Below, in pieces: positions 1 through 11,549 of a stretch of 64,000 nucleotides of DNA; within the stretch, counting starts at the first letter, position 1; every line of letters starts with the position of its first letter. The position numbers were made by a program, and so were the translations under genes. The DNA is taken from contig JAYKKM010000047.1 of the NCBI GenBank assembly GCA_035772405.1, positions 7,226,001-7,290,000 on the forward strand, written 5' to 3'. The notes under the pieces were generated by a model that searched no databases, had not been told where the DNA came from, and worked only from the letters and a program-made list of their open reading frames with translations. The stretch is from Chrysogorgia sp. JL179-B06 (taxonomy: Eukaryota; Cnidaria; Anthozoa; Scleralcyonacea; Chrysogorgiidae).

Positions 1-1
1 G

Positions 2-281
2 TGGTATGGAAACGAGGTTTGTGATGCACTGTGTTACTCAAAACCAAGAAACGCTATTGATAGACATTAAAAATTATGAGAAAAGAAGGGTTCAAAAACC
101 AACGCCCCGAGACAGGGCGTTGGTCAAACGTATGGCTTGGCAAATAAATGAGAGTGGATTATACAGATTAATATTCTCTTCAAAACTGCCTTTAGCGGAG
201 AGTTTCAGAAAATGGGTTTTCAACGAAGTACTAGTACCCTCTATCCGCAAAACAGGTCAATATCAAACACCAGCGCTTTAA
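2..281 (+). pseudogene. BRO-N domain gene fragment, frameshifted, cut by window edge
   Basis: The stretch around residues NESGLYRLIFSSKLP and the following WVFNEVL...PSIRKTG are the signature end of the BRO family N-terminal domain. That domain is a DNA-binding module known from large DNA viruses, phages and some mobile elements. The expected beginning of the domain (VCDALCYSKPRNAIDRH-like) is visible in a different frame from position 2 to about 65, so the gene carries a frameshift near 66-70. The 5' end lies outside the window. The gene has no introns and stops at 281, soon after the BRO-N domain. It could be an endogenised viral or virus-like-element gene. The domain call is firm; the source is inference. 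Confidence 0.7.
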
Positions 282-317
282 AAAAGGCTTAACAAATAAA
301 ACACACGTTATTATATT

Positions 318-605
318 ATGACTCTAACAGAGAAAAATAGTAAGAGAGGAAGACCTAAAATATACCAAACAAAAGAAGAGGCGACTAAGGCGAGTAGAAC
401 AATCACGAAACAATGGATGCATGGACACTTACGAGTGCCGGACGTCTGTGATAGATTTTTAAATACACCTCTAGAAAAACTAATATCTAGAAAAGGTGTG
501 TACCCATATACGACTATATGGATAGTTTCAAGAAATTTAAACCACGGACCAAAGAAAGAGTTCTATAGCTTGTTAAACGATGAGGACATCAGAAGAAAAC
601 TATAA
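318..605 (+). CDS. hypothetical small protein next to BRO-N remnant
   Basis: This 95-residue reading frame starts 36 bp after the BRO-N stop, on the same strand. It is basic at its N-terminus (KNSKRGRPKIY, an AT-hook-like GRP core) and has no membrane segment or motif I recognise. Its tight spacing to the BRO remnant and lack of introns suggest both came from the same compact viral or virus-like element. No function can be given. It may be a chance frame, although its codon use looks unlike the surrounding AT repeats. Confidence 0.35.
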   Translation: MTLTEKNSKRGRPKIYQTKEEATKASRTITKQWMHGHLRVPDVCDRFLNTPLEKLISRKGVYPYTTIWIVSRNLNHGPKKEFYSLLNDEDIRRKL

Positions 606-713
606 GCTGACGCACAAAAAGTGTGGAACACATTTGAGACTAAGAATATGGGTGAATACCATGATCTATTATTACCTCAAGTCTGACGTACTATAGACAT
701 GCAGTGTTTTGAA

Positions 714-865
714 TATATAGCAAAGTGAAAAGGTGGTAAACTGCCAAGAAGCGGAGCCCTTCCTCAGAGTAAGGGCTCCGCTCGAAATGAAGGGCTCCGC
801 TCCAAACGTCAGTATTTCGTCACTAAAATTCTTGGCAGTTTACCACCTTTTCACTTTGCTATATA
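714..865. repeat. fold-back element with 37-bp perfect terminal inverted repeats
   Basis: The arms 714-750 and 829-865 are perfect reverse complements, beginning TATATAGCAAAGTGAAAAGG. The loop holds two partial copies of an AGGGCTCCGCTC motif followed by GAAA or CAAAC and a GTCAGTAT tail. The same motif occurs at 25170-25200 in a hammerhead-like context. A related arm sequence (GCAAAGTGAAAAGGTG) recurs at about 23826. It is non-coding and MITE-like. Confidence 0.7.
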
Positions 866-1125
866 ATAATAACTTTATTTAAACTGTTAGTGAATCCCAT
901 CAGCATAAATGCTGGTATTAACGGGAGAACAGTGCTTAATTAAATATTATGACTTAGCTATTAATACAGTAATATACATAAATTGAGAAAAATAACCTAA
1001 TAAGAAATTTACAAACTACAAACATGAGAATTATTGTCAATTTCTAAAAGATACATATAAATAATACATTTAAAACTATTAATGGATGTTATTTCCCTAA
1101 ACTTCGAAGTAACTTCGAAGAAACT

Positions 1126-1202
<77 letters not shown>
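1126..1202. repeat. (TA)n microsatellite
   Basis: Nearly pure TA dinucleotide run. It abuts the tail of the SINE-like repeat at 1204-1325, as a tail-derived microsatellite would. Confidence 0.9.
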
Positions 1203-1203
<1 letters not shown>

Positions 1204-1205
<2 letters not shown>

Positions 1206-1325
1206 TAAGGATTTGTGGTGAAGGAAAATTTCGAGTGTATGAATATATACATTTTAAGACCAAACCGGGACCAGTTGCGAAAAATGCAACTTCAAGGCCT
1301 TCCGGCTGGAATTGAACCAAGATGC
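1204..1325 (-). repeat. tRNA-related SINE-like repeat, family A copy 1
   Basis: Read on the - strand, this contains a GGTTCAATTCC-like B box followed by GGAAGGCC, then TTGCATTTTTCGCAACTGGTC and a TTCCTTCACC..AATCCTTAG tail. The same block is on the + strand at about 6700-6846. Both copies end at or near a (TA)n array. Confidence 0.6.
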
Positions 1326-1659
1326 TCGGAATTTTGCAAAAAGTTGCTAAAAAAATCATTAAATTTTGCTTAAAAGTTGCCCTTTTTTTCCAAAAAGTTG
1401 CTAGGTTTTAAGAAAGTTACTCAAGCTTGCTAGTTCACTTGCGCTGCCAATTTTAGCAAGTTCTGATATACATACCCTGTGTTAGCAATTCGAACTAGCA
1501 TATATGAATGTGTTTCTTCATCAAACAATGGATAAACAAGTATATAACTACATATAAATGTGTAAACCTAAGTTTATTTCAAAACAATTTACTGCTAAAC
1601 CAAACACAAACTCGAAATATAGTTTACATAAAATGTTCTTTAAACAATCAAAACATTCA

Positions 1660-2906
1660 TTCACCTTTCTTCCTCTAACCATCGTTGTACTTCAGCATGA
1701 TTGCTGCTTCTAATGTTTCTTCCAAAGCGGCTTCCTGGCCTTTTGAAAACTGTTCATGAGACTAAAGACCCTCTCAGAACTTGGCTGGACAAGTAAGATT
1801 TTTTTTACAACAGCTGGCCATTTTGGAAGAGTGTTTGCATTCCTCGCCCACCTTCACTTTACTTGGTCATCTTCGGTTTGAACTTGTGCTCCATCTGATA
1901 AAGTCAGGTAGTTTGGAAGCTCTTCAGCAAGTCCAGTGTATCATCATCCAAGAATGGAAACTTACGTAGTAATTCTAAGGATTCTAATGTATAGAGGCCT
2001 TGGACCTGGACCTGAACTGGACCTGGGCCTGAACTAAAAATAGTTGCCCACGGAATGAAAAACAACGCAATAACTGTGAGTCCGTGTAATATTCCTATTC
2101 AAACTATAATGGCGACGCTTGAAAATTAATGTTTAAAAAGCAGGGCGAGTTTGAAGGCTAACAAACATTTGTGTTGTTGTGACGCATTCAGATCACCTTT
2201 TCATTCTGTTTCGATTTCGGCAAACGTTGAAACTAACTTAGAAGCTATTCAATTTGACGAATTTATAATTACGCCATATATAAACGTTACAAATATGACT
2301 CCATCAAAAGGCGAATTGGGATTTTAGACTCTTCGCTAGAGTTTCCAGCGTCAACAGTCTCTGCTGAATATTCCACTGATTGTCAACATATTGTAGAACA
2401 ATATCAAGGACCTCCCCAAGCCTGCAGCTGCCATCATATATCACAGAGAATTCGTTACCAGCTGAAATATCAGTTTTCAGAGTTTCCTTTTCCAACACAT
2501 GAGTGGAATGGTTTCTGAAAGATGACCACTTGATGTTAAACGATGACCATATTTTTCAAGAAATGGTCTCATACCATCAATTTTGGCAAATGGTATTCCT
2601 GCTTTCAACCAGGTTTCGACAAGATCATAACGAAACAAACGCATTTCAGGAGGAAGCGTTTCTCCTTTCGGGTGCATGAACTCTCTCATCATTTCTTCGT
2701 AATAAATCAACAATAGACTGTTGTCTGGTTTTACTTGCTTCGATGGCTTTCTTACCCGTTGAATGTTTCTTGGACAGAACGTGCTTATCTATCGAACTTT
2801 TCTTCTTTGAAATAATCTCTTTGCAAGCATCGCAGCGGAGTTTCCCATTAACAACAGTAAAATATTCGTTCTTATATTGCTGAACTCTCTCCCAGGCACT
2901 GACAAG
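1660..2906 (-). pseudogene. hAT-like transposase remnant with zinc finger
   Basis: Reading down the - strand from 2906 gives a C2H2/BED-like finger (RCDACKEI...DKHVLSKKH), then a frameshift near 2640-2700. Next comes a transposase-like block (PPEMRLFRYDLVETWLKAGI, then SVIYDGSCRLGEVLDIV and NIQQRLLTLETLAKSLKSQ) that ends in a stop at 2304. At about 1660-1800 the - strand encodes LLVQPSSERVFSLMNSFQK and, after another frameshift, LEAAIMLKYND. This resembles the hAT C-terminal dimerisation region. About 300 bp between the blocks shows no coding match, so the copy is internally deleted and dead. The hAT assignment rests on the C-terminal motif and the zinc-finger/transposase order. Confidence 0.6.
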
Positions 2907-3387
2907 TTTTGGATCTTTTGAGCCCCGCTTACTGCGCTCTACGTTTCCAGGGTTTGTTTGAATTTTGCGTTTCCTTTAAATCGCAGCTTTCTGAGGAATC
3001 TTCAGATCTGCTCCTGCTTGCGCTGCTTCCTCAAGTGGACCAACGTTTTTGTCATCTTCTCTCATACTATCTTCAGCCTGATCGCTCGAACTGTTGGTAA
3101 TTTTGCAAGACCACATGGAAAGCATGGAAAGTGTAAATAACTCCGGTGTTAATTCCCCTTCCGGGTATTGAATAATGAATACCGTATAGGATAGACAATT
3201 GAGAATGGACTTGGAGAGCTGAAATTATTCATTATTAAGCAAAAGCTAAGTGAAAACAATGAAAATGTAAATTTTTAACCTATCTACTGACATACAATTT
3301 AGCAAAATTTAAATAATTGCTGTTAAAACTCTCAAAATTGCTTGGAGCTACAAAAGTTGCTAGTTCAAAAAGTTGTTGCTCATACAA

Positions 3388-3534
<147 letters not shown>

Positions 3535-3967
3535 TAATAATTGTAATCAACGTGACAGCTATTCTATTTGAGAACATCTATTCAGAAATGAGATAAGTCG
3601 TCTTATTATCCAATTACGAATGTTTTGTGGCATCTAATTCGCGATTTACTTTTCCTTATCTTTTGATTTATTACTTTAAACTTTAATCCTGTTCTCTTAC
3701 TTCAAAAAATGCATTCAAAAAATTTACAACTGCAATCCAATAAATTGCATGAAAAAATACTAGAATATGTTACTCTCCCACAAAGACGTCATGTTGCTAC
3801 CTGTAATTGATAATAATAATATGAATACGTCATCATTGCGTTTTGCTATTGATTAAACTTTTATCATGCTAATGAGATGTATCCCACTGACAATGTGGGA
3901 GGTACATATTGCTATAATAAATTGAATGATCTGTCATTTAGGGTAAAAGTCTTCGTTACTCTGCAAT

Positions 3968-4268
3968 ATGGGTTCTAAACGTGACATAAAAGCTATGCTC
4001 TTTCGCTTCGTCTTGGTAATTATTTATTGCGTATTAGGTAGTGGAATCTTCTACGGCATTGAGCACACCGGTGAATACAATAAAGAAGAGGCCAGAAAGA
4101 AAATCTTGTATGACGAGACAAAAGAAAATATCACACGACGGTTTGGAATTAACGACACAGAGTTTGAATTTCTGGTGGAGAAGATTATCGACGCCAAATC
4201 AGATACTCCATTAGAATGGTCGTTTCCCAAGGGATTAGATTTGTGTTTACAGATAGTGACAACGATTG
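3968..4268 (+). CDS. two-pore-domain potassium channel, exon 1
   Basis: This exon encodes the first half of a K2P channel, which passes background K+ current across the plasma membrane. The start ATG at 3968 gives a short basic N-terminus (MGSKRDIKAM). M1 follows at about residues 11-33 (LFRFVLVIIYCVLGSGIFYG), then an extracellular cap-like acidic/basic helix stretch, then pore helix P1 ending in the filter TTIG. The exon stops inside the filter glycine codon at a GTGAGT donor. Exon 2 supplies the rest (YGNKTPTT), giving the K2P signature TTIGYG. A splice at this glycine is common in K2P genes. The channel type is clear; the subfamily is not. Confidence 0.9.
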
Positions 4269-4509
4269 GTGAGTTGTATGTTAGTCATCATCTGGTGCCT
4301 TAACGTGTGTAAATAGTGAATTTTATGACTATAGCTAGCCTGTGTGCAGACTCGGATATCTGCAGTATCGAATGCTTACGCATTTCAGCCGTTTAAAAAC
4401 CTCACCATGATATAATGTGCACCGTTTTATTACTACTTATCACAAGTTATCGAAGAATAGAAGTTAAAGTCCAGCAACAATATGCGTATTAATATTAAAT
4501 ATCTAGAAT

Positions 4510-4550
4510 CCTCAGTTCTCTGATGCAGCATATGCATCAGAGAACTGAGG
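4510..4550. repeat. perfect 18-bp-arm palindrome
   Basis: CCTCAGTTCTCTGATGCA and its exact reverse complement are separated by 5 bp, within the K2P intron. It can form a strong hairpin. No function is visible. Confidence 0.85.
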
Positions 4551-6238
4551 AATCGATCAATTTTAGATTCCGGCCTTGTATATATATATCCTTAGGTTTG
4601 AAGAGAATATAGAGAAGACCTCTTAAATCAGCCGTAGAAGCTTTACTAAAAAGTATATAGTGAAATGCTCACATAACTTAACTTTAACCTAACAGACGTT
4701 ACCACGGAAACATTCATTTCCCAGCTTGACGTGAGTTTGCTTCTATCAAACCTAAGATTCCGTAAACGAATCCAGATGATTAGTCTATCAAAGCTTAATG
4801 GCCAATGGCATATGCTGCAGAAGTCTAATTGAAAATGCGAAGGTGATCAGGAAAATTATAGTTTTAAGATATGGCTTATGCTGTCACTTGTTTAGCTCTT
4901 AAAGAATTCAAGGAAGGCATTATGCAAGTATTCAAGATAAAGACGCTATGTCACATTGACTGATTAACCGCGGCCACTCGAACATCACGACATGCATGAT
5001 TTGCAAAATATTATGTGCAATATAAACAACATTTGAGCCAACGTGATGATGTAATTAATGTATAAAATGCAAATTTTGGTCGATATTAAAAGTGGATATG
5101 TACTAATAAGTCTAATAGTATACCAATAACAACAATATATGTTTCCTGAGGAGCTCGGGAACTCCAATTCAACGCAATTTGATGATTTTCTTGTGTCATG
5201 CTTGGTAAATTCAAAATAAGTAAGCAGTTGCACTTGTATGTAGCGCTGTTACAGACTGTATACATACAACGCTATATATAACACAATGACAAGTCGGTCG
5301 CAAATTATCTGCTACCGGATTAACCGACTAAATTTGGTTAAACTTCTGTATCGATCGATCACAAACAAAACGACCTAGTGTCCATCACGAGCTAGTGATC
5401 TTATGGTAGGGTTTTTATTTGGAAAGATACACCCATCGTACACTAGCAGGATAATTTCAAGGTCGACATGAAGGTGTGGCTATCCCAGACAAGTTAATTA
5501 CTCATAAACTCGTGTTGACTCATGACTTGTATATATAACTATATACAAAAGACCACCCAAAGTACTTCATATCATCGACATCATGCACCATGGCTATAAG
5601 AGCATGTTATCATCGCCGAGGTTTCTGTTGCCCAAGCGGAAGGTTGTAGCGGATAATTAACACAATTTAAACGAGGCCTCATTCGAAAACCGAATATGCA
5701 TAAATCTATCACTAAACAAAATAACTATTTCATTCGCAAACCACTAAACGATGGTAAACAACGTTTATTTTTGCGCACAGACCGACAAATAATGAGCCCA
5801 GTTTGCAATTACTGAAATAGTCCTCAATGCCTTTTATGAGCACTATTATTTGCTCTCATGGTGGCGGCATTTTGAGACAAATTCCGGTCGTTTGCTCAAG
5901 ATGTTTCTTTTTTCGGCTTTCATGATAGCAAGCTTTTCTTCTAAACACAGGTTACACCGCTTATCGCCTCATGTGTATGACGCGGCCTGTCTCGCTGTTG
6001 ACCAATTAATAGTGAAACAACTTTTCTTTTCAATTAAATCCCAAACATGTTTGATAGTTCAGTCTAATTGGCATATTTCTTAGTTTTATTAGAAAATCTG
6101 TGTGATCTATGGTAATGTTAGTTTAAAAGTGTTCGTTATATACACATCACATGAAAGTATATGACTGTATATAGTAATACGTGTTAATTGTTGCGCTGCG
6201 TACGCAGTGTAGAAAATACAAATCAATATATAAAACGT

Positions 6239-6323
6239 TTGGTGTATTGCCGAAATTTGTAAGTTGTTTAACTTTTCGAGGTCGAAACGTTAGACAACTT
6301 ACACGCTATTTCGGCAGTACACC
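6239..6323. repeat. imperfect inverted repeat with GAAACGTTAG core
   Basis: GGTGTATTGCCGAAATTTGT and a diverged reverse complement (CTATTTCGGCAGTACACC) flank a CGAGGTCGAAACGTTAGAC core. The core resembles the GAAAC side of hammerhead motifs associated with Penelope-like elements, but no complete CUGANGA partner is in place. Non-coding intron sequence. Confidence 0.4.
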
Positions 6324-6689
6324 TGATGAAAGGAGTGTCATTGATGCATTTATCAATGAATTGAATGTAATATCCATAAAGTTTGCTATTTTCTGTTTGA
6401 TCACAGCGGTGATTTATCCCAAATTTCTCGAAATATTTTTCCTTTCTCGCTTTATCTGCTAGTCTGTATGTACAATTATTCAACAAAGCCAATCCGTCAT
6501 CTCTGTGATGTCCTATGTGGCCTTGCCAAACTTCTTTCATAATTCCTCAAGAATGTATATATAGGCCTATCAATTTGCAAGTCTTGGCGCCGTCGAAACT
6601 ACCCATAGTGACATCAAAACTGCGTTGGCTGCCTTTTTAACCCATGGTTTACCCTCGTTGAACAGAAGCGACATACAATTAACCATGCT

Positions 6690-6846
6690 TGATTATCGCG
6701 GATCTGCACTAGCATCGCAGGGTCGCGGGTTCAATTCCTGACCGGAAGGCCGCTAAGTTGCATTTTTCGCAACTGGTCCCGGTTAGGTCTTAAAATGTAT
6801 ATATTTCCACACTCGAAATTTTCCTTCACCATAAATCCTTAGTACC
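6690..6846 (+). repeat. tRNA-related SINE-like repeat, family A copy 2
   Basis: It contains the B-box-like GGGTTCAATTCCTGACCGG and the same downstream block and tail (TTCCTTCACCATAAATCCTTAG) as the - strand copy at 1204-1325. A (TA)n array starts about 45 bp downstream. Confidence 0.6.
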
Positions 6847-6885
6847 TGTTGTTCAATCGAGTGAAATGCCCAATATTATACCTAT

Positions 6886-7294
<409 letters not shown>

Positions 7295-7378
7295 GCTGAT
7301 GAGCAGGATGAAGATGACTGCTATTTACAGTCACCCTTGATGCACACAAAATGTGGGACATCAAGAACCATGCCAGAG

Positions 7379-7380
<2 letters not shown>

Positions 7381-7470
<90 letters not shown>
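7381..7470. repeat. (TA)n microsatellite, about 90 bp
   Basis: Pure TA run immediately left of the large palindrome at 7471-7671. Confidence 0.95.
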
Positions 7471-7474
<4 letters not shown>

Positions 7475-7671
7475 ACTGGACACGGTTACACTTTTGACAT
7501 TAGTTTATTGCATGCAGTTCTGTTTCGTACAGGCGTACCTGCACTCGTCAGTGCTAGACTAAATGTGACTTTTTAGTCTAGCACTGATGAGTGCATGCAG
7601 GTTCGCCTGCCGTACGAAACAGAACTGTATGCAATAAACTAATGTCAAAAGTGTAACCGTGTCCAGTTATT
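7471..7671. repeat. 200-bp palindrome made of two inverted hammerhead-bearing copies
   Basis: The left arm (AATAACTGGACACGGTTACA...) and right arm (...TGTAACCGTGTCCAGTTATT) are near-perfect reverse complements around a centre at about 7570. Each arm, read outward from the centre, carries CUGAYGA, a long stem-loop, and GAAAC followed by AGAACUG. The + strand copy (about 7584-7640) has CUGAUGA and a possible short stem III (ACAG-AA-CUGU) before a UA cleavage site. The other copy has CUGACGA and a mismatched stem III. Confidence 0.65.
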
Positions 7672-8169
7672 CTATATATTTGCTCTACCGATGGTATCGA
7701 GCACTCTCGAAACACAAACACAAGATCTCTATTTGATATATATATATATATAATATCGAAAAACACGGTACACGGTAACGCAAGATTAACAATTGAAATT
7801 CGACAAAGACCCATCTCACACGCCAAGTTTGATTTGATTTCATAAACAACTCTGCGATAATTGGTAGCATTTTGAATTTTCATGACGCGGGCGTGCAAGA
7901 TGGCCTGGAATTTTTTATCCTGGTGTATGATAATTAATGCTTATTTATATTAACATGAGTATGGATAAGGTTGCCCTATTTATCCGAGCCAGAAGCTCAT
8001 GTTTTAAGCGCTCGACTATTCAGTTGTGTCTTGTTCGGAAAATTTAAAAGCATTGGTAACATCCGGTTTATTGGGCTTTCAGAAAAGGTATAGCTTTCGC
8101 AATAGTTATGGATATTTCCAGAGATATCAATAGAACAAAGAGGTGGATTAATTTTGGATGTTTTTCAGC

Positions 8170-10051
8170 CGGACAGGTAAGAGTTAAAAAACTTTATTTA
8201 TCAACGTTTCGGGGACCTGCCCCTTTATCATGATACCCGAGCATACAAGATTTAAGGTCCTATATATATGTTTATACAAGCTAATTAAAAATTAAAATTA
8301 TTACAAAAAATCTCTTTGATTTAAACCACGCGGTACAAATGAGTACAATTACACGCCTAGAATCCCTCTTTTTTGAGTTGGTGTTTAACGTTCGTCTTAT
8401 AAATAATAGTAACTACAATATCTTCTATTCCCCTATGGCCCTCTTCGAAAAAATGTGCATACAAATGTTCACCCGCTATTTCCCTTTGTCCCTTTCCATA
8501 TCTGTTCAAGCTACTCTTATGGTTATTAAACCACTTTCTAAAAAATGTAATCGTATACTCCCCACATACTTCTTTTCACACTTCGCACACGAAATGAGGT
8601 AAATCACTCCTTCCGGATCACAGTCAAAAGCAAATTAATATAGAACTTTCGACTGCCTTCATTAAACTCACAACCCTCTTTAACATATTTACAAATTTGA
8701 CATCGTGATTTACCACATTTCCTCATTCCCTTATTATATCATTATTTATCCTTTTAATCTTCGAGAGTACTATTTCATCCTTAATATTGCTTGGTCTTCT
8801 ACAAGCAACAATGTGTTTCTCCTCAAAAACTTTTTTCATGCCTTCCGATGCACGTAAGATTGGCCAAAGCGATTCTATAATTTTACCGAACCCCGATAAC
8901 GCTGAGTGAAAATTTACAACTAATGACATCCTCTTAACCTGTTTATTTTTATTTGTATCCTGACAGAGATCTTCTCTTCTTTTCGCTTTGACCTAGCTTC
9001 TCAAACTGATTTCCAATCATATTCTTCTTAAAACCTCTCTTAACGAAATGACCTTTAAGTTCCTTAAGTCTTTTATCGAAAATGTTTCATCTGAATTGCA
9101 AATACGTCTCACTCTTAATGCCTGCCCATAAGGAATTTGTTAAGTATAAAACCTCAATTAGTCAATTGTAAGTATTAGTATCACATGTCAATCACGTGCA
9201 GTAGTTATACTGATCATATCACGTGATCTGACCGCGTTGTAACACTTGACTTTATCTATTGCTAAATGTAGTTTCTCGTTCTTGTTCTTGTCCAATAAAG
9301 TCTATATAAAAATCATTCCTTTTGTGTGATTATACCACCGTCATGGCGACACCCTCAACAGAATTCCTTTCTTAACATGACTCGGATGGCATGATTTACT
9401 ATCTAGAAACTGTTGTGTGTCGGTTGGTTTACAACAAACATCAGTGAATAGCCATTATCCTTAATCGAAACCAAAACATCCAAATATGACAATTTTTCTT
9501 GAGACCATTCCCAGGTGTAGTTAATTGTTTCATGATAAGAATTAACATAATCCAAAAATTCCAATAAAGCCTCTTTACCATGCAGCCAAATGAGAAAACA
9601 TCATCTAAAAATCTCCACCATATCCAAGGATCCAGGTTGTATTCACTAAACATTCTACATTCTAACTCCGACATAAACATATTAGCAAATGCCGGAGAAA
9701 ACTTGGTACCTATAGCAGTACCAACTTCTGTTTATACATGCCACTATCAAACTCAAAATAATTATTTTCCAAAATAAATCTGGTTAAATCAACTAAATCA
9801 TCGAAACTAACTTCCTGTTTCCCCGACTCCTTATATTCTCTCCTATATTCCTCCATAATTGTCTTCATGCTCATTAATCCATCTTCGTTGGGAATATGAG
9901 GATTAAGCCCCACTACATCCATAGTACATATAAACCTACATAAAAAAATGTTTGTGTCCTTAATAATATGAGGAAATTCTTCACAACAGGTTGTATATAA
10001 AAATCCACAAACTCCGATAAACCCTCTGTTGCTACCACAATTTGATATCAC
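8170..10051 (-). pseudogene. Penelope-like retroelement remnant (RT plus GIY-YIG)
   Basis: Read on the - strand, 10051-9710 encodes Penelope-type reverse transcriptase motifs (GLNPHIPNEDGLMSMKTIM, then LTRFILENNYFEFDSG). After a break, 9680-9441 has the FMSELE block and the catalytic RFLDDVF. Further down, about 8720-8540 encodes a CGKSRCQIC zinc-binding pair and the GIY-YIG nuclease core (GVIYLISCAKCEKKYVGS), with frameshifts. At 8195-8235 a degenerate hammerhead-like stretch (GGGGCAGGTCCCCGAAACGT) sits where these elements carry ribozymes. Frameshifts make the copy non-functional. The order RT, linker, GIY-YIG, ribozyme fits the family. Confidence 0.8.
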
Positions 10052-10188
10052 TGGTCTACCAGGGCATTTGATACGTTGACAAATTCCAGGGGTGCGGAAT
10101 TTGAACCCAAAGCTTTGCTCAGCGGTTGGCCATTAGATAATACAGTAATCTGAGCCTCGTTCCCTTTGAGCAGCACCAAAATGCAGTG

Positions 10189-10189
<1 letters not shown>

Positions 10190-10225
<36 letters not shown>

Positions 10226-10248
10226 AGGGGGTAGCGGGGGGGGGGGGG
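10190..10248. repeat. poly-G / poly-C tract
   Basis: Two G runs broken by TAGGGGGTAGC. The proline-rich - strand frame across it is an artefact. Runs like this can form G-quadruplexes and are also error-prone to sequence. Confidence 0.9.
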
Positions 10249-11549
10249 TATGTGCATTTGAATTTCCACTCCATAGCATTGCTACAGCATACAAAATATG
10301 TTGTTGTTCGAGTGTGATTCGATCATGGAGGAATATAAGCCTTAGGTCTGCAGCTTACCGTAGACAAATTTAGCAGAGTGACATACAGTACCTAGGAGGT
10401 AAATAGTATTTATATAATAATTTGATATTAGAAAACACTGAAAATTGCTGTTGTTGCTTTCAATTTTCCCCTGGGGCTGGGAATTTGCCACAGATTTTTG
10501 GCCCCACAGACTTAATATGGCTGAGCAAAAGGTTGAAGAACAATGGAAAGCATATAGAGGCATGAACATAACCACACTGGCGAAGGAATGGAACTACTGG
10601 AACTAATATACTACAGTGAAAACCACAAGCAGATACATCCAGAGTAAATGAGGTAAATTTCGTCGAAGATACCCACTCAACAAATTTGCAGCAACTTGTA
10701 AGACAGTATTAACAGTATTAAAGGGAAATGGCAATAAAAAATTTCTTTGTCTCATTTGAAAGTACATTTAAAATAATATATGAAGACCTTTTAAAATTTC
10801 CCCGTAACTTCCTTAATTTTTGAAATATCTGTGAACAAAAATATCTGCAATCCGCCATCTTGTTTTATAATTAGATCTAATTAAGTGACGTCAAAACCAG
10901 GGTAAACATTCTAAAAGTTGTAAATAATTGCCCAAATATCAGTGGAATGCGTTCAAATAGATTGCTACTTCACTTAAAAGTATACAACACCCAAAACAAC
11001 TGCGATTTAGCATCTATAATGACTCGATAATTGCTGATATAAAAAACATTTCTACCCTGGTTGTGACGTCACGCATATCCAAGGATGGTTATGCATATCC
11101 AAGATGGCGGAATGTTCAATGTTCTTTGTTAAAAAGAAGTGAAATATTTACAGAACCAAGAACGATATGGAAAATCTGTAAAAGGTCTTCATATATCATT
11201 TTAAAAGTTCTTTCAAATAAGATAAACTTAATTTTTATTGCCATTTCCCTTTAACAGTATTTTATTTGCCAATAAATACAAAACAAGAAAAAAAACAGAG
11301 TAATACAAATGGCGAGGAAGCCCAAATGAAACCAAAAGGCTTATATGGCATTGGGTTACCATATTTAAATAAACTTAATGCAAGAGTAGGAGTAGCTAGA
11401 GAGAAATATATATGTACTATTTAAAGCACTCCTACAAGTGCTTTAAATGGCTTAAAAACGACCAGCATTTGATAAATAAATGCATAATATATTAAATATT
11501 GATAAACGAGAGTGAAGATATTTTTTAAGCTAAAATATATAGAAACGAA

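Noticed and set aside
10048..10269. Proline-rich protein on the - strand
   Set aside because: It translates the poly-G tract at 10190-10248; no independent support.
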